Of a stretch of DNA of 47,929 bases, positions 33,356-42,648 are shown in pieces. The notes under the pieces are model-generated. The model saw only the letters and a list, made by a program, of their open reading frames with translations, ran no database searches and had not been told where the DNA came from. Location: assembly GCA_026983835.1 (NCBI GenBank), contig JALSTH010000072.1, positions 1 through 47,929 of the forward strand, in the 5' to 3' direction. Position numbers and translations under genes: made by a program. This stretch comes from Candidatus Zixiibacteriota bacterium (lineage in GTDB: Bacteria > Zixibacteria > MSB-5A5 > UM-FILTER-46-8). The first letter of the stretch is position 1, and each line of letters opens with the position of its first letter.

Positions 33356-35020
33356 TTGAAAATCAAAGCAATTTGTTCAATTGTCATTGTGCTGTTGCTG
33401 ATAGCGGCGGGCAACGGTTATTGCTATTCTGGAAACTCGTTCCGCAATCAATCCACAGCTTACACTTTGGATGATGATTTAGACCTGTGGCTTTCCGATT
33501 ATTCCCAAAATATGGTTAACCCGGCCGGATTGTTCGGATTCGACGGGTACCGCCTTTATACCAATCTATCCAATTTGGTGGATAAAAATGAAGGACAATT
33601 TTCAAATCTAAGCAGGGATAATTTTCTGCTTGGGGGATCGGGAGATTTATATCACGGTTATCGTTTCGGCTCTATTGTCAATTGCTATAACAATGAGACT
33701 AAAAACGAACTATCCACCGATGAAAGCGAATTCACCGACACCGACGGAGGCGGGGTTTATGATGATTTAAGGAGATATTTGTCTTCCTCAACCAGAGATT
33801 CCACCATCTCTCGGGACGACTTCGTCTTCGGTCTCGCCGGACATACCGATAACTTCGATTACGGTTTTGCATACCAATGGAGGCGGATGAATACAAATAC
33901 CGAAACCTCATCATCTGTGGACACGACGGATACGGATTTAGTAACCAACTTATTGAATCAGACTTCGCACAGCGATAATAATTCTTTCAACGATTTAAAA
34001 ACGGGAACGCATACTTTTACTTTCAGTGGCATTTATAGATACTCGCCCGATTTAACCTTTGGAGGATTATTGGGAGTCGGACTTACGGCTAATGAGGATT
34101 TCGATGAAGGGCAATCGGCTTCGAGGCTGGACAAAAGTCCCGCCGATGCCGATCATATCGATTTGACATACTCCGGTGATAATTATAAGATAGGCAAAAA
34201 ATATTCCGGGCCCAAAATACAATTCGGGCTGACCGCGGAGATTCAAACCACTCCCTCGATAGTCTCGGATTTTGAGATAACCGGATATACGAGCAGTTGC
34301 AAAGACAAGGGAGGCACATACGACAGACAAATTTTCAGTAATTCCTACCTAACATTGGGGACCGACACGACATTCACCACCACAAACGGTGATGTTAACG
34401 GCGGGGATGATTATTCCGTAAAAGGCAGAGGGATAACATTTTATCACCTCAATACAATCAACTTGACGGAAAATATGATATTCGCTATCGGTTTTAGTCT
34501 CTCTACTTACAGTTCGGAGAATACCGAAACGATAAATGCCGACTCGGTCTCCGTGGATGTTTACGATGATGGGGATAACGAGGTCAACGACCCCGATGAC
34601 TACACACGCACGGTTACCTCAAGCTACACGACCCGCCAGAAAACGACTTCGAGTTCGACTTTGTTGAGTTTCCCGGTTGGATTGGAGTTTAAACCTATAA
34701 GGAAGCTGTCACTGCGTTTGGGCGCAAGGTTCGTGTACAGCAGATACGAATTCGTATCGACGGATATGCTTTTGTCATCCACCGCTCCTAACGAGATAAT
34801 CGTTTACGGCGATGGAAGTACTACCGAATCTCTTTTGGATAATCCCTACGATCCATATACAAACAATTCATCGACGGTTAAAGGAAAAAGCTCTTACACG
34901 GATTATTACTACGGTGCCGGATGGGATGTCAATGAATACCTATCCCTTGATTTTATGGGATTTGCGAACCTTACGGATTTATCCAATTGGAAGTTATCCG
35001 CTGTATTTAAATTCTTTTAG
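33356..35020 (+). CDS. Predicted outer-membrane beta-barrel protein
   Basis: A 554-residue exported protein. The start is TTG at 33356, with AAGGAG seven bases upstream; an in-frame TTG at 33323 would coincide with the mRNA start. A signal peptide (KAICSIVIVLLLIAAGNGYC) is followed by many short alternating beta-strands with aromatic residues at their ends. The final residues FKFF give the terminal Phe typical of proteins inserted by the BAM machinery. I do not recognise a family. It is followed 14 bases later by a lipoprotein gene. Confidence 0.75.
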   Translation: MKIKAICSIVIVLLLIAAGNGYCYSGNSFRNQSTAYTLDDDLDLWLSDYSQNMVNPAGLFGFDGYRLYTNLSNLVDKNEGQFSNLSRDNFLLGGSGDLYHGYRFGSIVNCYNNETKNELSTDESEFTDTDGGGVYDDLRRYLSSSTRDSTISRDDFVFGLAGHTDNFDYGFAYQWRRMNTNTETSSSVDTTDTDLVTNLLNQTSHSDNNSFNDLKTGTHTFTFSGIYRYSPDLTFGGLLGVGLTANEDFDEGQSASRLDKSPADADHIDLTYSGDNYKIGKKYSGPKIQFGLTAEIQTTPSIVSDFEITGYTSSCKDKGGTYDRQIFSNSYLTLGTDTTFTTTNGDVNGGDDYSVKGRGITFYHLNTINLTENMIFAIGFSLSTYSSENTETINADSVSVDVYDDGDNEVNDPDDYTRTVTSSYTTRQKTTSSSTLLSFPVGLEFKPIRKLSLRLGARFVYSRYEFVSTDMLLSSTAPNEIIVYGDGSTTESLLDNPYDPYTNNSSTVKGKSSYTDYYYGAGWDVNEYLSLDFMGFANLTDLSNWKLSAVFKFF

Positions 35021-35034
35021 GGAGTAAATTCGAT

Positions 35035-36333
35035 ATGAAAAATAAAACATTAATCGGTATGCTTATCGCCACAACGGCGATAATAATCCTTTTTCTAATT
35101 GTTAATATATCCTGTTCGCGGAAAGATAATCCGTTGTCGGTTGACCCGAACAATTCCAATACCTCGGGGACTGCGGAGATGTTGGGCCCAAAGGGAATAT
35201 ATGTAGAGCCCGCTTACGGAGGTCAGCTTTCCCCTCTCGATCAAGCCGTTTATGTCCTTTTCGATCATTATATGGACGAATCGACCTTAACCACCGATAA
35301 TATCTCAATTGTCCGCCTAACCGCTGACAGCGAAGTTGTGGTGAGTATTAATTTGGAATATTACCCGGGCACAAGGCTATTGAGCATTTCACCATCGGAT
35401 TTGGAATTTGAGGACAACTCGGCTTTTGTTCTGACTTTATCGAACGACATAAGGGATGAAACCGGTACCCGTATAGATGGCAATGGGAACGGGGTCGCCG
35501 ACAGTTCCCAATATGATTCCTATCGCTCGATTTTCTATACCGGAAGCGGCAGCAGCGATCTGCCTGACTTTATATCCCCGACAATCAATAAAAATCTGCT
35601 TTACCCCAACTCGGATATAACCCAGCTTTCGATGGATTCATCCCAATTCAGGATTACGGTCGGTTTCAATGGGGGCGATATCGATACAACCGAATTGACA
35701 ACCGATATCCTCAGGGTTTATCATCTCGGGAAAGCGAACGATGTTTATCCGGAGACTACTTATGTCCCTAACCTTTTGGTAATTCAATCCCGTAGTTTTT
35801 CCTCCGTCACTTACAGGCTCAGGTCTCAGGAAGACTCGACCAAACTTATCAGGGGAGATAGATATTTGGCTGAATTTATCGCTTCGGCTGTTTCCGACAC
35901 ATTCGGAAATCCTTTGCTCTGGGGCGATGAAGTCAATGACGGCTCTATTGCGAGCTTTTATTTTGGATTTTTAATGGAGCCGAAGGCGGGCGAGGATATC
36001 GTCCCGCCAAATGTTTCCGCCGTTAACTTCGATAACTCAATCGGCAGTTGGCGGGCGACAGTGATGTTCAGCGAACCGATGGATACCACCACCTACAACG
36101 ACGATAATATCGCCTTCTTCGATGGAAATCGAAAAAGACTCGATGGGAATTTCATACGGAATACCGACTATAACGGTTTTGTTTTTTATCCGCGCCTTTC
36201 GACTGTTGAGCCCATCTATTACTACATAACCGCAGCGGTAATCGATACGAGCGGCAATATGCTCGATGCCGATGGCAACGGAAGGGGAGGAGAACCCTCG
36301 GACATATACACTAATCTGCCCCCGGGACCATAA
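35035..36333 (+). CDS. Lipoprotein with tandem Ig-like (Big_5-type) domains
   Basis: A 432-residue lipoprotein. The signal has a long hydrophobic core and lipobox NISC (Cys27). The mature protein has about three Ig-like modules: one opens with QAVYVLFDHYMDESTLTTDN, another includes WRATVMFSEPMDTTTYNDDN, matching the Big_5/SbsA-type pattern (VxFSxPMDxxT). It is probably a surface or periplasmic structural lipoprotein. It shares a promoter with the upstream barrel protein; a hairpin terminator follows at 36358-36380. Confidence 0.85.
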   Translation: MKNKTLIGMLIATTAIIILFLIVNISCSRKDNPLSVDPNNSNTSGTAEMLGPKGIYVEPAYGGQLSPLDQAVYVLFDHYMDESTLTTDNISIVRLTADSEVVVSINLEYYPGTRLLSISPSDLEFEDNSAFVLTLSNDIRDETGTRIDGNGNGVADSSQYDSYRSIFYTGSGSSDLPDFISPTINKNLLYPNSDITQLSMDSSQFRITVGFNGGDIDTTELTTDILRVYHLGKANDVYPETTYVPNLLVIQSRSFSSVTYRLRSQEDSTKLIRGDRYLAEFIASAVSDTFGNPLLWGDEVNDGSIASFYFGFLMEPKAGEDIVPPNVSAVNFDNSIGSWRATVMFSEPMDTTTYNDDNIAFFDGNRKRLDGNFIRNTDYNGFVFYPRLSTVEPIYYYITAAVIDTSGNMLDADGNGRGGEPSDIYTNLPPGP

Positions 36334-36357
36334 GCAGCTGATTTTTTCAAAATTAAG

Positions 36358-36380
36358 CGAGCGGGTTTTACACCCGCTCG
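36358..36380. terminator. Bidirectional terminator between lipoprotein and dgt genes
   Basis: A 9-bp stem (CGAGCGGGT / ACCCGCTCG) with a 5-base loop. It overlaps the dgt stop codon. On the minus strand it is followed by CTTAATTTTG. Confidence 0.7.
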
Positions 36381-37516
36381 TAAGGATCGAAAAGTTTTTT
36401 GTATTCCTGAAGGGCGAAACGGTCTGTCATACCAGCGATATAATCGGTTATTAGCCGTTTTATCCCTGTTGTCTCCGCACACCTGAATGCTGACGGGGGA
36501 AGCTGATCCGGGTCGTTGAGATAAGTCTCGAAAAGTTGCTTGATTATCCTCTTGGCTTTATCCCCCATACGCACCATTCTATGGTGGCGGTACATTTTAT
36601 TGAAAAGGAATGCCTTTAATTCTTTGTTTTGTTTTTCAATCTCTTCGGAGAAAGCTAATATCCGTTTACGGCAGGAGCGCACATCATCCAAATCCTTGAT
36701 TCCCAAAACCCTTATATTCTCCAATGAATTTACTACCAAAGAGGTAACCAACTTGTTTATCAAAAGCCTAACTGCCTGCCGATGAATCATTCCCTTCGGC
36801 AGTTCGGGATAAGATTTTTTTATGTCCCCGATTATGGATCCCCATATCTCTAATCCCTCCAACTGCTCATCGATAAGCAAGCCCGATGTCAAGCCGTCAT
36901 CGATATCATGGCAATTATAGGCTATCTCATCGGCGATATTGACAATCTGACATTCGAGAAACGGGCTTTCTTCGGGATGGAAGTCCTCAGGTGTAGGGGC
37001 ATCGTAGTCGGTTTCATGCTTCATAATCCCTTCCCGAATCTCATAACTTAAGTTCAAGCCGGAGAATCCGGGATATTTTTGTTCCAACAGATCGACCACC
37101 CTCAACGATTGAAGATTATGCTCGAATCCGCCGGAATCGGACATCAGCTCATTTAATATCTCCTCGCCCGAATGACCGAAGGGCGTATGCCCCAAATCGT
37201 GTGCCAAAGCGATAGCCTCGCTTAAGTCCTCATTAAGGCGCAAGGCTCTGGCGATAGTTCGGCTTATCTGAGCGACCTCGATGGTATGCGTAAGGCGTGT
37301 CCGGTAATGATCTCCCTCATGATTGACGAAAACCTGTGTTTTGTATTCCAAACGGCGGAAAGCTGTGGAATGAATAATCCTGTCCCTATCCCTCTGAAAA
37401 TCGGTCCTATATGGATGTTGCTCCTCAGGATAAACCCGCCCGCGGGACTGCGCGGCTCTGAAAGCGTACGGAGCCAATATCCGTTTTTCGATTTCCTCAT
37501 ACTCAATTCGAAGCAT
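36368..37516 (-). CDS. dgt: Deoxyguanosinetriphosphate triphosphohydrolase-like HD protein
   Basis: A 382-residue HD-domain phosphohydrolase of the dGTPase family, splitting dGTP (or other dNTPs) to the nucleoside and tripolyphosphate. The metal-binding motifs RLTHTIEV and AHDLGHTPFGHSGEE are intact. The N-terminal FQRDRDRIIHSTAFRRL matches bacterial dGTPases of the shorter class. It overlaps the barrel gene upstream by 14 bases and is the last gene of an operon otherwise devoted to surface proteins and a sigma-54 activator. Confidence 0.92.
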   Translation of the reverse strand: MLRIEYEEIEKRILAPYAFRAAQSRGRVYPEEQHPYRTDFQRDRDRIIHSTAFRRLEYKTQVFVNHEGDHYRTRLTHTIEVAQISRTIARALRLNEDLSEAIALAHDLGHTPFGHSGEEILNELMSDSGGFEHNLQSLRVVDLLEQKYPGFSGLNLSYEIREGIMKHETDYDAPTPEDFHPEESPFLECQIVNIADEIAYNCHDIDDGLTSGLLIDEQLEGLEIWGSIIGDIKKSYPELPKGMIHRQAVRLLINKLVTSLVVNSLENIRVLGIKDLDDVRSCRKRILAFSEEIEKQNKELKAFLFNKMYRHHRMVRMGDKAKRIIKQLFETYLNDPDQLPPSAFRCAETTGIKRLITDYIAGMTDRFALQEYKKLFDPYERV

Positions 37517-38339
37517 TATCGCCCTTTGATTTTGAGAGACCGACCGTCAATCCCAATTGATGAGTATCGCCCAAAGTCGTATGGTAGCTGTAGGAATAAG
37601 CTATGCCGAAAATCCCTTCCCGTATCAAAACCCCGAAAGACGGCGTAGTCGGATTTGATTTTAATCCTATCTGCAATGAAATCAATTTATTCAATATAAA
37701 TGATTGTCCAATACTTACCGAGCCATCCGAACCGTTCAAGTAAAAACCGACAAACAAGGAAGTAAACTCCCGTACCTTATAATACAGCCCTACCGAATAT
37801 AACCTCCGAACCTCCGAAACGCCAATATTTTTACTCCCGATATTAAACCCGTTGACAACCGCTCCGATTCCATACGAATCCTTCCGATAACCCCAAGAAA
37901 ACCCAAGAGACGAATAATTCCCATAGTCGCTTATATCCCCGATATTCAAGGAAAGCCTGCTTAATATCAAACCGAGATAATAATCCCTGCCGAGATATGA
38001 TGCGGAAAATCTAAAATTATTCTCGGAATAAAGCTCGCTCTTACCGAAAAATCCATACTCCAAACCAAAGGACAATTTCCCGGGATAATATCTTATCGTC
38101 ATTAAATTGGAATTTAATCCGGGAATACCGTAAATGTTCATATAATGGAAGGAAGCTGTTAAACGATATTCCGATGAGTTTACCACGGGATTCAATGACA
38201 AACCCGCCCCGAAAGACGGGTCAGCGACATCCGCCCCGGCCAGAGCATCGGAGGTGGTCCCGAAATCCGATCTATCGTTATAAGCATAAACCGTTAAGGG
38301 GAGAAATACCAAAAGGAGGACAACGGTAAATTTCATCAT
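37503..38339 (-). CDS. Predicted outer-membrane barrel protein (PorV-like pattern)
   Basis: A 278-residue exported protein. A signal peptide (FTVVLLLVFLPLTVYA) is followed by repeated amphipathic beta-strands (SFGLEYGFFGKSELY, LGLILSRLSLNIG, GVLIREGIFGIAYSYSY). The segment AGADVADPSFGAGLSLNPV near the mature start resembles the N-terminus of PorV/UPF0164-type barrels, which shuttle type IX cargo. The family match is tentative. The ATG overlaps the stop of the lamin-tail gene (ATGATGA). Confidence 0.7.
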   Translation of the reverse strand: MMKFTVVLLLVFLPLTVYAYNDRSDFGTTSDALAGADVADPSFGAGLSLNPVVNSSEYRLTASFHYMNIYGIPGLNSNLMTIRYYPGKLSFGLEYGFFGKSELYSENNFRFSASYLGRDYYLGLILSRLSLNIGDISDYGNYSSLGFSWGYRKDSYGIGAVVNGFNIGSKNIGVSEVRRLYSVGLYYKVREFTSLFVGFYLNGSDGSVSIGQSFILNKLISLQIGLKSNPTTPSFGVLIREGIFGIAYSYSYHTTLGDTHQLGLTVGLSKSKGDNASN

Positions 38340-39262
38340 CCGCCAGCTACCACAAGCAACTTTTTCAATTCTTTGGAATGAGAACCTTCAACCATAGCGT
38401 AAATAATATAAATTCCCCCTTTAAGCATCTTTCCTCCTCCATCGCGGCAGTCGAATGTATATTCCTCCGGAGGATCGGAATCCTCATCGAATATGGTTCT
38501 TAAGCGTTTCCCGTTTATATCATAAAGGATTAAAGTAAGTTTATAATCTTCGGGAACGGATAGCTTAATATTTACAGATTGTTCCTTTTTCAGGAAAACG
38601 ACCTCCGGCTCCAATTCGATATCGAATTCGGTTGGTTTGATGATTATCGTTCCCCCCGGTCCCCTTCCGGGCGTATTGCCATCCGGCGAGGAGGAGACCG
38701 CCCAATTGGAAAGCAGATCGGGACCATCAACATCCTGTTTCTCAAAAGAAATCCCATCCCCGGCATCGCTATGCCAAGTAAAACCGGAGATACTATCGAC
38801 ACCGTTAAAAAGGATGACCGACCCGTCACTATTTTTCAGCGTCATCTTAACCTGAAACAAAGGGTAGTTCTCATCGGGACTATCCCCCCAAACACCGGAG
38901 CTGTCCCCCCAATATCGCTCGAAGCTCATCTCGCTGGTGTCATTAGAAATCGGATGCCTCGATAAAACAGCAAAAGTTTTCGGCGGAATCAAAGATCCTT
39001 CGGGAATCGAATTTGTATCCCCACCCTCGATCAAAAACCATCCTGAAATATCAGCATCCGTATAACTGTTATTATAAACCTCCACCCACTCCAAATAGAC
39101 ATATTTCCCCGGTTCGTTGGCTAAAACCTCAGTCAGCGTGACCCCCGCCCGACTGTCGGCTATCATCGAGGAAGCAAACAAAATTATAAAAATCGCTACC
39201 TTAAATAATCTTTTAGTATCCGCCCCGATAAATCCATTTCGATGAGATCCAGATATTCGCAT
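38336..39262 (-). CDS. Lamin-tail-domain protein with FlgD-like C-terminus
   Basis: A 308-residue exported protein. An N-terminal hydrophobic segment (VAIFIILFASSMIA) precedes a lamin-tail domain (about residues 40-180), with the motifs LEWVEVYNNS, ISGWFLIEGG and GISFEKQDVDGPD. The last 85 residues form a FlgD-like Ig domain (LILYDINGKRLRTIFDED, then GGIYIIYAMVEG), as in proteins exported through type IX-like systems. Lamin-tail domains are common in secreted nucleases and adhesins but none is fused here. Its ATG overlaps the preceding stop (TAATG). Confidence 0.85.
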   Translation of the reverse strand: MRISGSHRNGFIGADTKRLFKVAIFIILFASSMIADSRAGVTLTEVLANEPGKYVYLEWVEVYNNSYTDADISGWFLIEGGDTNSIPEGSLIPPKTFAVLSRHPISNDTSEMSFERYWGDSSGVWGDSPDENYPLFQVKMTLKNSDGSVILFNGVDSISGFTWHSDAGDGISFEKQDVDGPDLLSNWAVSSSPDGNTPGRGPGGTIIIKPTEFDIELEPEVVFLKKEQSVNIKLSVPEDYKLTLILYDINGKRLRTIFDEDSDPPEEYTFDCRDGGGKMLKGGIYIIYAMVEGSHSKELKKLLVVAGG

Positions 39263-40884
39263 TAAAATTCTCCGTTAAGATTTATATAAGCGGTTGAGGA
39301 ACCATACCCGCGCCTTATGGTGTATTTAAATTCAAATTCAGTATCGGATGCAAGGGACAAACTCTCCCCGAAAAAGAGCTCGGTATAATTTGTTTCGGCG
39401 GTTATCCAAACCCGCCTTCTAAGAGCGGAACCTATTTGCAATTTAAGTCCCGCCGTAGGATTAGCATAAACTGTGGCTATTAACTTCCCCGATGGGTTCG
39501 GCTTGAAACCGTCCTCGAGAAATTTCCTCTGCCGATATGCGAATTCGACCTTAAAACTATAATTATCGGCTAAGGCTGTACTGATAAATCCCTGCGAATA
39601 TATTATTTGAGAGGGGTTGTTATAATAGCTCTCCGTCCCGTATCCCAATATCACTCTTATGCTTATACCATCCCTATCCCGCAGATAAAATCCAGGGGCG
39701 ATCGTATAATAAGACTGCTTTTCGCCTCCTTTTCCCATTCCCGCCACTTCGCATAGCAAATCGAATTTTGGAGCAATACCGTATTGGTTTTTCAATACCA
39801 CCCCAAAACGGTTACGGGTATCGGCCAGGTATGAAATCAGCGAATCCGAAAAATAATAGGTATCCATATCATTATCGGATATCCCGTTGGAGGATAGATT
39901 AAAATAGTTTCGGGAGTATTTCCATATATAGGCTTTGGATATCGAAGCTCCCCGCTTGATAGTTGCGCTGAGGCAAAAAGAGGGGCCGCTATATGGGGAG
40001 AGGCTAATTTCCGCCGCATAGGTTTCCCTCTTCCCGTAATAGCTAAAATATGCCCCGCCGTTTTCGGCATATTGAGTTAGTCCGGACGAATCCGGGTGTA
40101 TTTTGTCATAGGAACCTAAAATGCCCAAAACGCCTTTTTCAAGATTGAATTCATTCCCGGCGGCAACCTTATCCTTTCTAAATTGCGAATACCTTTTCAC
40201 CGAATACAAAAGCCAAGATTTCACCCCGCTTATCGACATTTGGATATACCCGCCGTTATAGGCGCTCGATGGGGTCTGCCAAAAGTCCGCATCCTCGTAT
40301 ATCGTTTCGGTATCATTATCATAATAATCCCCGCCTCCAACATTCAATCCCAATCCGAAATCGGCATAGTAGTTGCCCATTATAACCCGAAATGCTTCTC
40401 CACGCTGATAGAATAATGAACGCCGATATAATTGCCGAGGAGTTGTGGAATTTCCCTTTAATTCGACAACCCCGCCAAATTTATCCGATACCGCCGCTGA
40501 AAGACGATAAAATTCCATCGGATGGTTTTGTGGATCACGCAGATAATAGGTCCTTCTCGCTTTATAATTTAAGCTTATTGCTTGAGGATGTATCCCAACT
40601 TCCTTTGATCCGCCTGCGGAGATATGCGGGATTAATTCCCGTTTATACAAAACTTTTTGAAGTTCGAAGAGGCTTACAACTGCGGAATTGTTATCCACAC
40701 CGCCTGATTCCAAATAATCCGTTAATAACTGATACTGAAGCGAGGTTAACTCGCCGCTTAAATAATAGTCTTCCAAGTCGCTTTCGGATAGATGGTAATA
40801 CTCATCGAAAATACAGGAGCCGAACAAATCCCCGACAGGAGCAAAGAAAAATAAGATTATCATTGAAAATAATAATTTACTCAT
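39262..40884 (-). CDS. Large predicted outer-membrane protein
   Basis: A 540-residue exported protein starting at ATG 40884 (an in-frame TTG nine bases earlier is possible). A signal peptide (LLFSMIILFFFAPVGDLFG) is followed by a short helical segment (SESDLEDYYLSGELTSLQ), then a long run of beta-strands rich in Tyr, Gly and Ser, with a charged C-terminus ending in Phe (INLNGEF). It resembles the large barrels found in uncultured Gram-negative phyla near type IX systems. I cannot name a family. It is 18 bases after the sigma-54 activator gene without a clear ribosome-binding site, so translation may be coupled. Confidence 0.75.
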   Translation of the reverse strand: MSKLLFSMIILFFFAPVGDLFGSCIFDEYYHLSESDLEDYYLSGELTSLQYQLLTDYLESGGVDNNSAVVSLFELQKVLYKRELIPHISAGGSKEVGIHPQAISLNYKARRTYYLRDPQNHPMEFYRLSAAVSDKFGGVVELKGNSTTPRQLYRRSLFYQRGEAFRVIMGNYYADFGLGLNVGGGDYYDNDTETIYEDADFWQTPSSAYNGGYIQMSISGVKSWLLYSVKRYSQFRKDKVAAGNEFNLEKGVLGILGSYDKIHPDSSGLTQYAENGGAYFSYYGKRETYAAEISLSPYSGPSFCLSATIKRGASISKAYIWKYSRNYFNLSSNGISDNDMDTYYFSDSLISYLADTRNRFGVVLKNQYGIAPKFDLLCEVAGMGKGGEKQSYYTIAPGFYLRDRDGISIRVILGYGTESYYNNPSQIIYSQGFISTALADNYSFKVEFAYRQRKFLEDGFKPNPSGKLIATVYANPTAGLKLQIGSALRRRVWITAETNYTELFFGESLSLASDTEFEFKYTIRRGYGSSTAYINLNGEF

Positions 40885-40902
40885 ACGAATCAAAAAGTGA
40901 AT

Positions 40903-42381
40903 TTACCGCAAACCGTATTTTGCGATTTTCCGATACAAAGTCCTTTCGCCGATACCCAACGCCTCCGCCGCCTTTTTACGATTACCGCGGAATTTCTCCA
41001 AAGCCGAGACAATCGCTTCTCTTTCGGCTTCCTCCATCGATTTTACCTTATCCCCCTTATCGATGCCAAAGGCTGCTCCTTCCACCCAGCCTTTAGCTTC
41101 CATCGGCATAGGATGTACCGCCATTTCTTGCGCCTTTGGGAGGTTATCCACAATTAATTTTCTAAGTGCGGTAATCTCGTTTTTCAAGCTCATAATCGCT
41201 TGGAGGATTAGTTGTCTTTCAGCGGCATCGGGAGATAACCCAGTGCTTACGGGTAGCTGTCGGTGCTGATAACCTGAATCCCGAATATAAATCTCGGCAT
41301 TATCACGGGTAATTACCTTTGACGGCGATAAGGCTATTCTGCTCTCGATAAAATTTTTAAGCTCCCGGATATTACCGTGCCATCGGTATTTCAACAGGAT
41401 ATCGAGGGTGTCGGGGGGGATAGTATGCTTAAATTGAAAACCCTTTTCGGTGATAAACCTCTCCACCAAAACAGGTATATCCTCAAGGCGATCAGCAAGA
41501 GGCGGTATCGTAATTTCCACTACCCTAAGGCGGTAGTACAGATCGCGACGGAACCCTCCCGCCGAAACTTCGGAATAAAGTTCACGGTTTGTGGCGGCGA
41601 CAACCCGTGCTTTGCTTTTGAGCATTTGGGTTCCACCCACCCGATAGAATGTGCCGTCCTCCAAAACCCGCAGAAGTTTCACCTGCATTTCGGGGGAGAT
41701 CTCTCCGATCTCATCCAAAAATATGGTCCCTTCGCCCGCCGATTCAAAAACCCCTTTTTTCAGGCTTACGGCACCGGTAAACGCTCCCCGCTCATGGCCA
41801 AAAAGCTCCGATGATAATATCCCTTCCGATAATGCTCCACAGTTTACCGAAAAAAAACGATGTTTCGCCCGTGATGAATTATTGTGGATTGCTTTGGCGG
41901 CGACCTCCTTGCCGACTCCTGACGGCCCCGTTATTAAAATGGTTAAATCGGTCGGTGCCGCCGAGAGGATAGAATGTGCTATCTCTTTGACAGAAGCCGA
42001 TCTGCCGCTCATCCCGCATTTTTGCAACGCGCGATAATCTTTCAGCACTTTATTCAGATACAGACTTAGCATTTCCGGATTATCTTCAGCGGAAATGTTA
42101 AAGGAATACGGGGGAACGGCACCGTTTATATCAAAGCCTATAAGCTCTGTTGAGGGGTAAGCGTTCAGGATTTTTTTCCCGAAAATATCCGCCGGGATAC
42201 CGCTTGAACGAGTAACTATTACCATCAACGGATAATAATCCTCCATTATTTTAAAAGCCGAAGCGGCATTTTCGGCGCTGATCGGTTCCACCCGCTCATC
42301 GTTTAACGCCTTTTGGATAATCTCGACTTCATCGGCATTTTTCGATACTACAAGTATTTTATTTATATTCGCTTTATTCAT
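40903..42381 (-). CDS. Sigma-54 activator (NtrC family) with a degenerate receiver
   Basis: A 492-residue enhancer-binding protein. The central AAA domain is complete: Walker A GPSGVGKEVAAK, sigma-54-contacting GAFTGA, and LDEIGE. The C-terminus is a Fis-type helix-turn-helix (NRKKAAEALGIGERTLYRKI). The N-terminal domain has the receiver-like pattern, but the usual phospho-Asp lies at MVIVTRSS, where Thr replaces Asp, and the acidic pocket after strand 1 is missing (VVSKNAD). So it is likely not controlled by simple phosphotransfer. No kinase gene is adjacent. It heads the operon of surface proteins and dgt. No Shine-Dalgarno is seen before the ATG. Confidence 0.9.
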   Translation of the reverse strand: MNKANINKILVVSKNADEVEIIQKALNDERVEPISAENAASAFKIMEDYYPLMVIVTRSSGIPADIFGKKILNAYPSTELIGFDINGAVPPYSFNISAEDNPEMLSLYLNKVLKDYRALQKCGMSGRSASVKEIAHSILSAAPTDLTILITGPSGVGKEVAAKAIHNNSSRAKHRFFSVNCGALSEGILSSELFGHERGAFTGAVSLKKGVFESAGEGTIFLDEIGEISPEMQVKLLRVLEDGTFYRVGGTQMLKSKARVVAATNRELYSEVSAGGFRRDLYYRLRVVEITIPPLADRLEDIPVLVERFITEKGFQFKHTIPPDTLDILLKYRWHGNIRELKNFIESRIALSPSKVITRDNAEIYIRDSGYQHRQLPVSTGLSPDAAERQLILQAIMSLKNEITALRKLIVDNLPKAQEMAVHPMPMEAKGWVEGAAFGIDKGDKVKSMEEAEREAIVSALEKFRGNRKKAAEALGIGERTLYRKIAKYGLR

Positions 42382-42394
42382 AGAAACAGCATTT

Positions 42395-42408
42395 TATGGG
42401 ATTTCCCC
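42395..42408. promoter_or_regulatory. Candidate autoregulatory site upstream of the sigma-54 activator
   Basis: On the minus strand, GGGGAAATCCCATA resembles the pilin-promoter palindrome GGGGAATTTCCCATA with one mismatch and one deleted base. It sits 14-27 bases before the activator ATG, overlapping the likely promoter. Confidence 0.35.
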
Positions 42409-42451
42409 TTCAGCCAAAACAGAAGTCCCATCCTTCTTATTTAAGCATTTA

Positions 42452-42634
42452 TTAACCTTCAACATATTCTCCGCAATAGGGACAGGTAATAACTCCCATA
42501 TATTCTCTTTCTATACCGAAATCATAATCGCAATGCGGACATTTGAGCTTCGCACCTATAAAATAGAAATTTTCTTTGTCCATTCTTTTTAATTCTCTCA
42601 ATATCAAATTTATTTTCCCTTTTTCTTCAGCCAT
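42452..42634 (-). CDS. Small zinc-ribbon protein
   Basis: A 60-residue protein with two CPxC knuckles (Cys32, Cys35, Cys51, Cys54) forming a single zinc ribbon, after a helical N-terminus of about 25 residues. It is preceded by AAGGGG. It follows the nuclease gene by 14 bases and is the last gene of the restriction-modification cassette. It might be a DNA-binding subunit or regulator of the cassette, or an unrelated passenger. The function is unknown. Confidence 0.75.
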   Translation of the reverse strand: MAEEKGKINLILRELKRMDKENFYFIGAKLKCPHCDYDFGIEREYMGVITCPYCGEYVEG

Positions 42635-42648
42635 AGGATACCCCTTAC

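Noticed and set aside
40392-41096. A 234-codon plus-strand frame across the barrel and activator genes
   Set aside because: It spans the junction of two well-supported minus-strand genes and shows no recognisable features.
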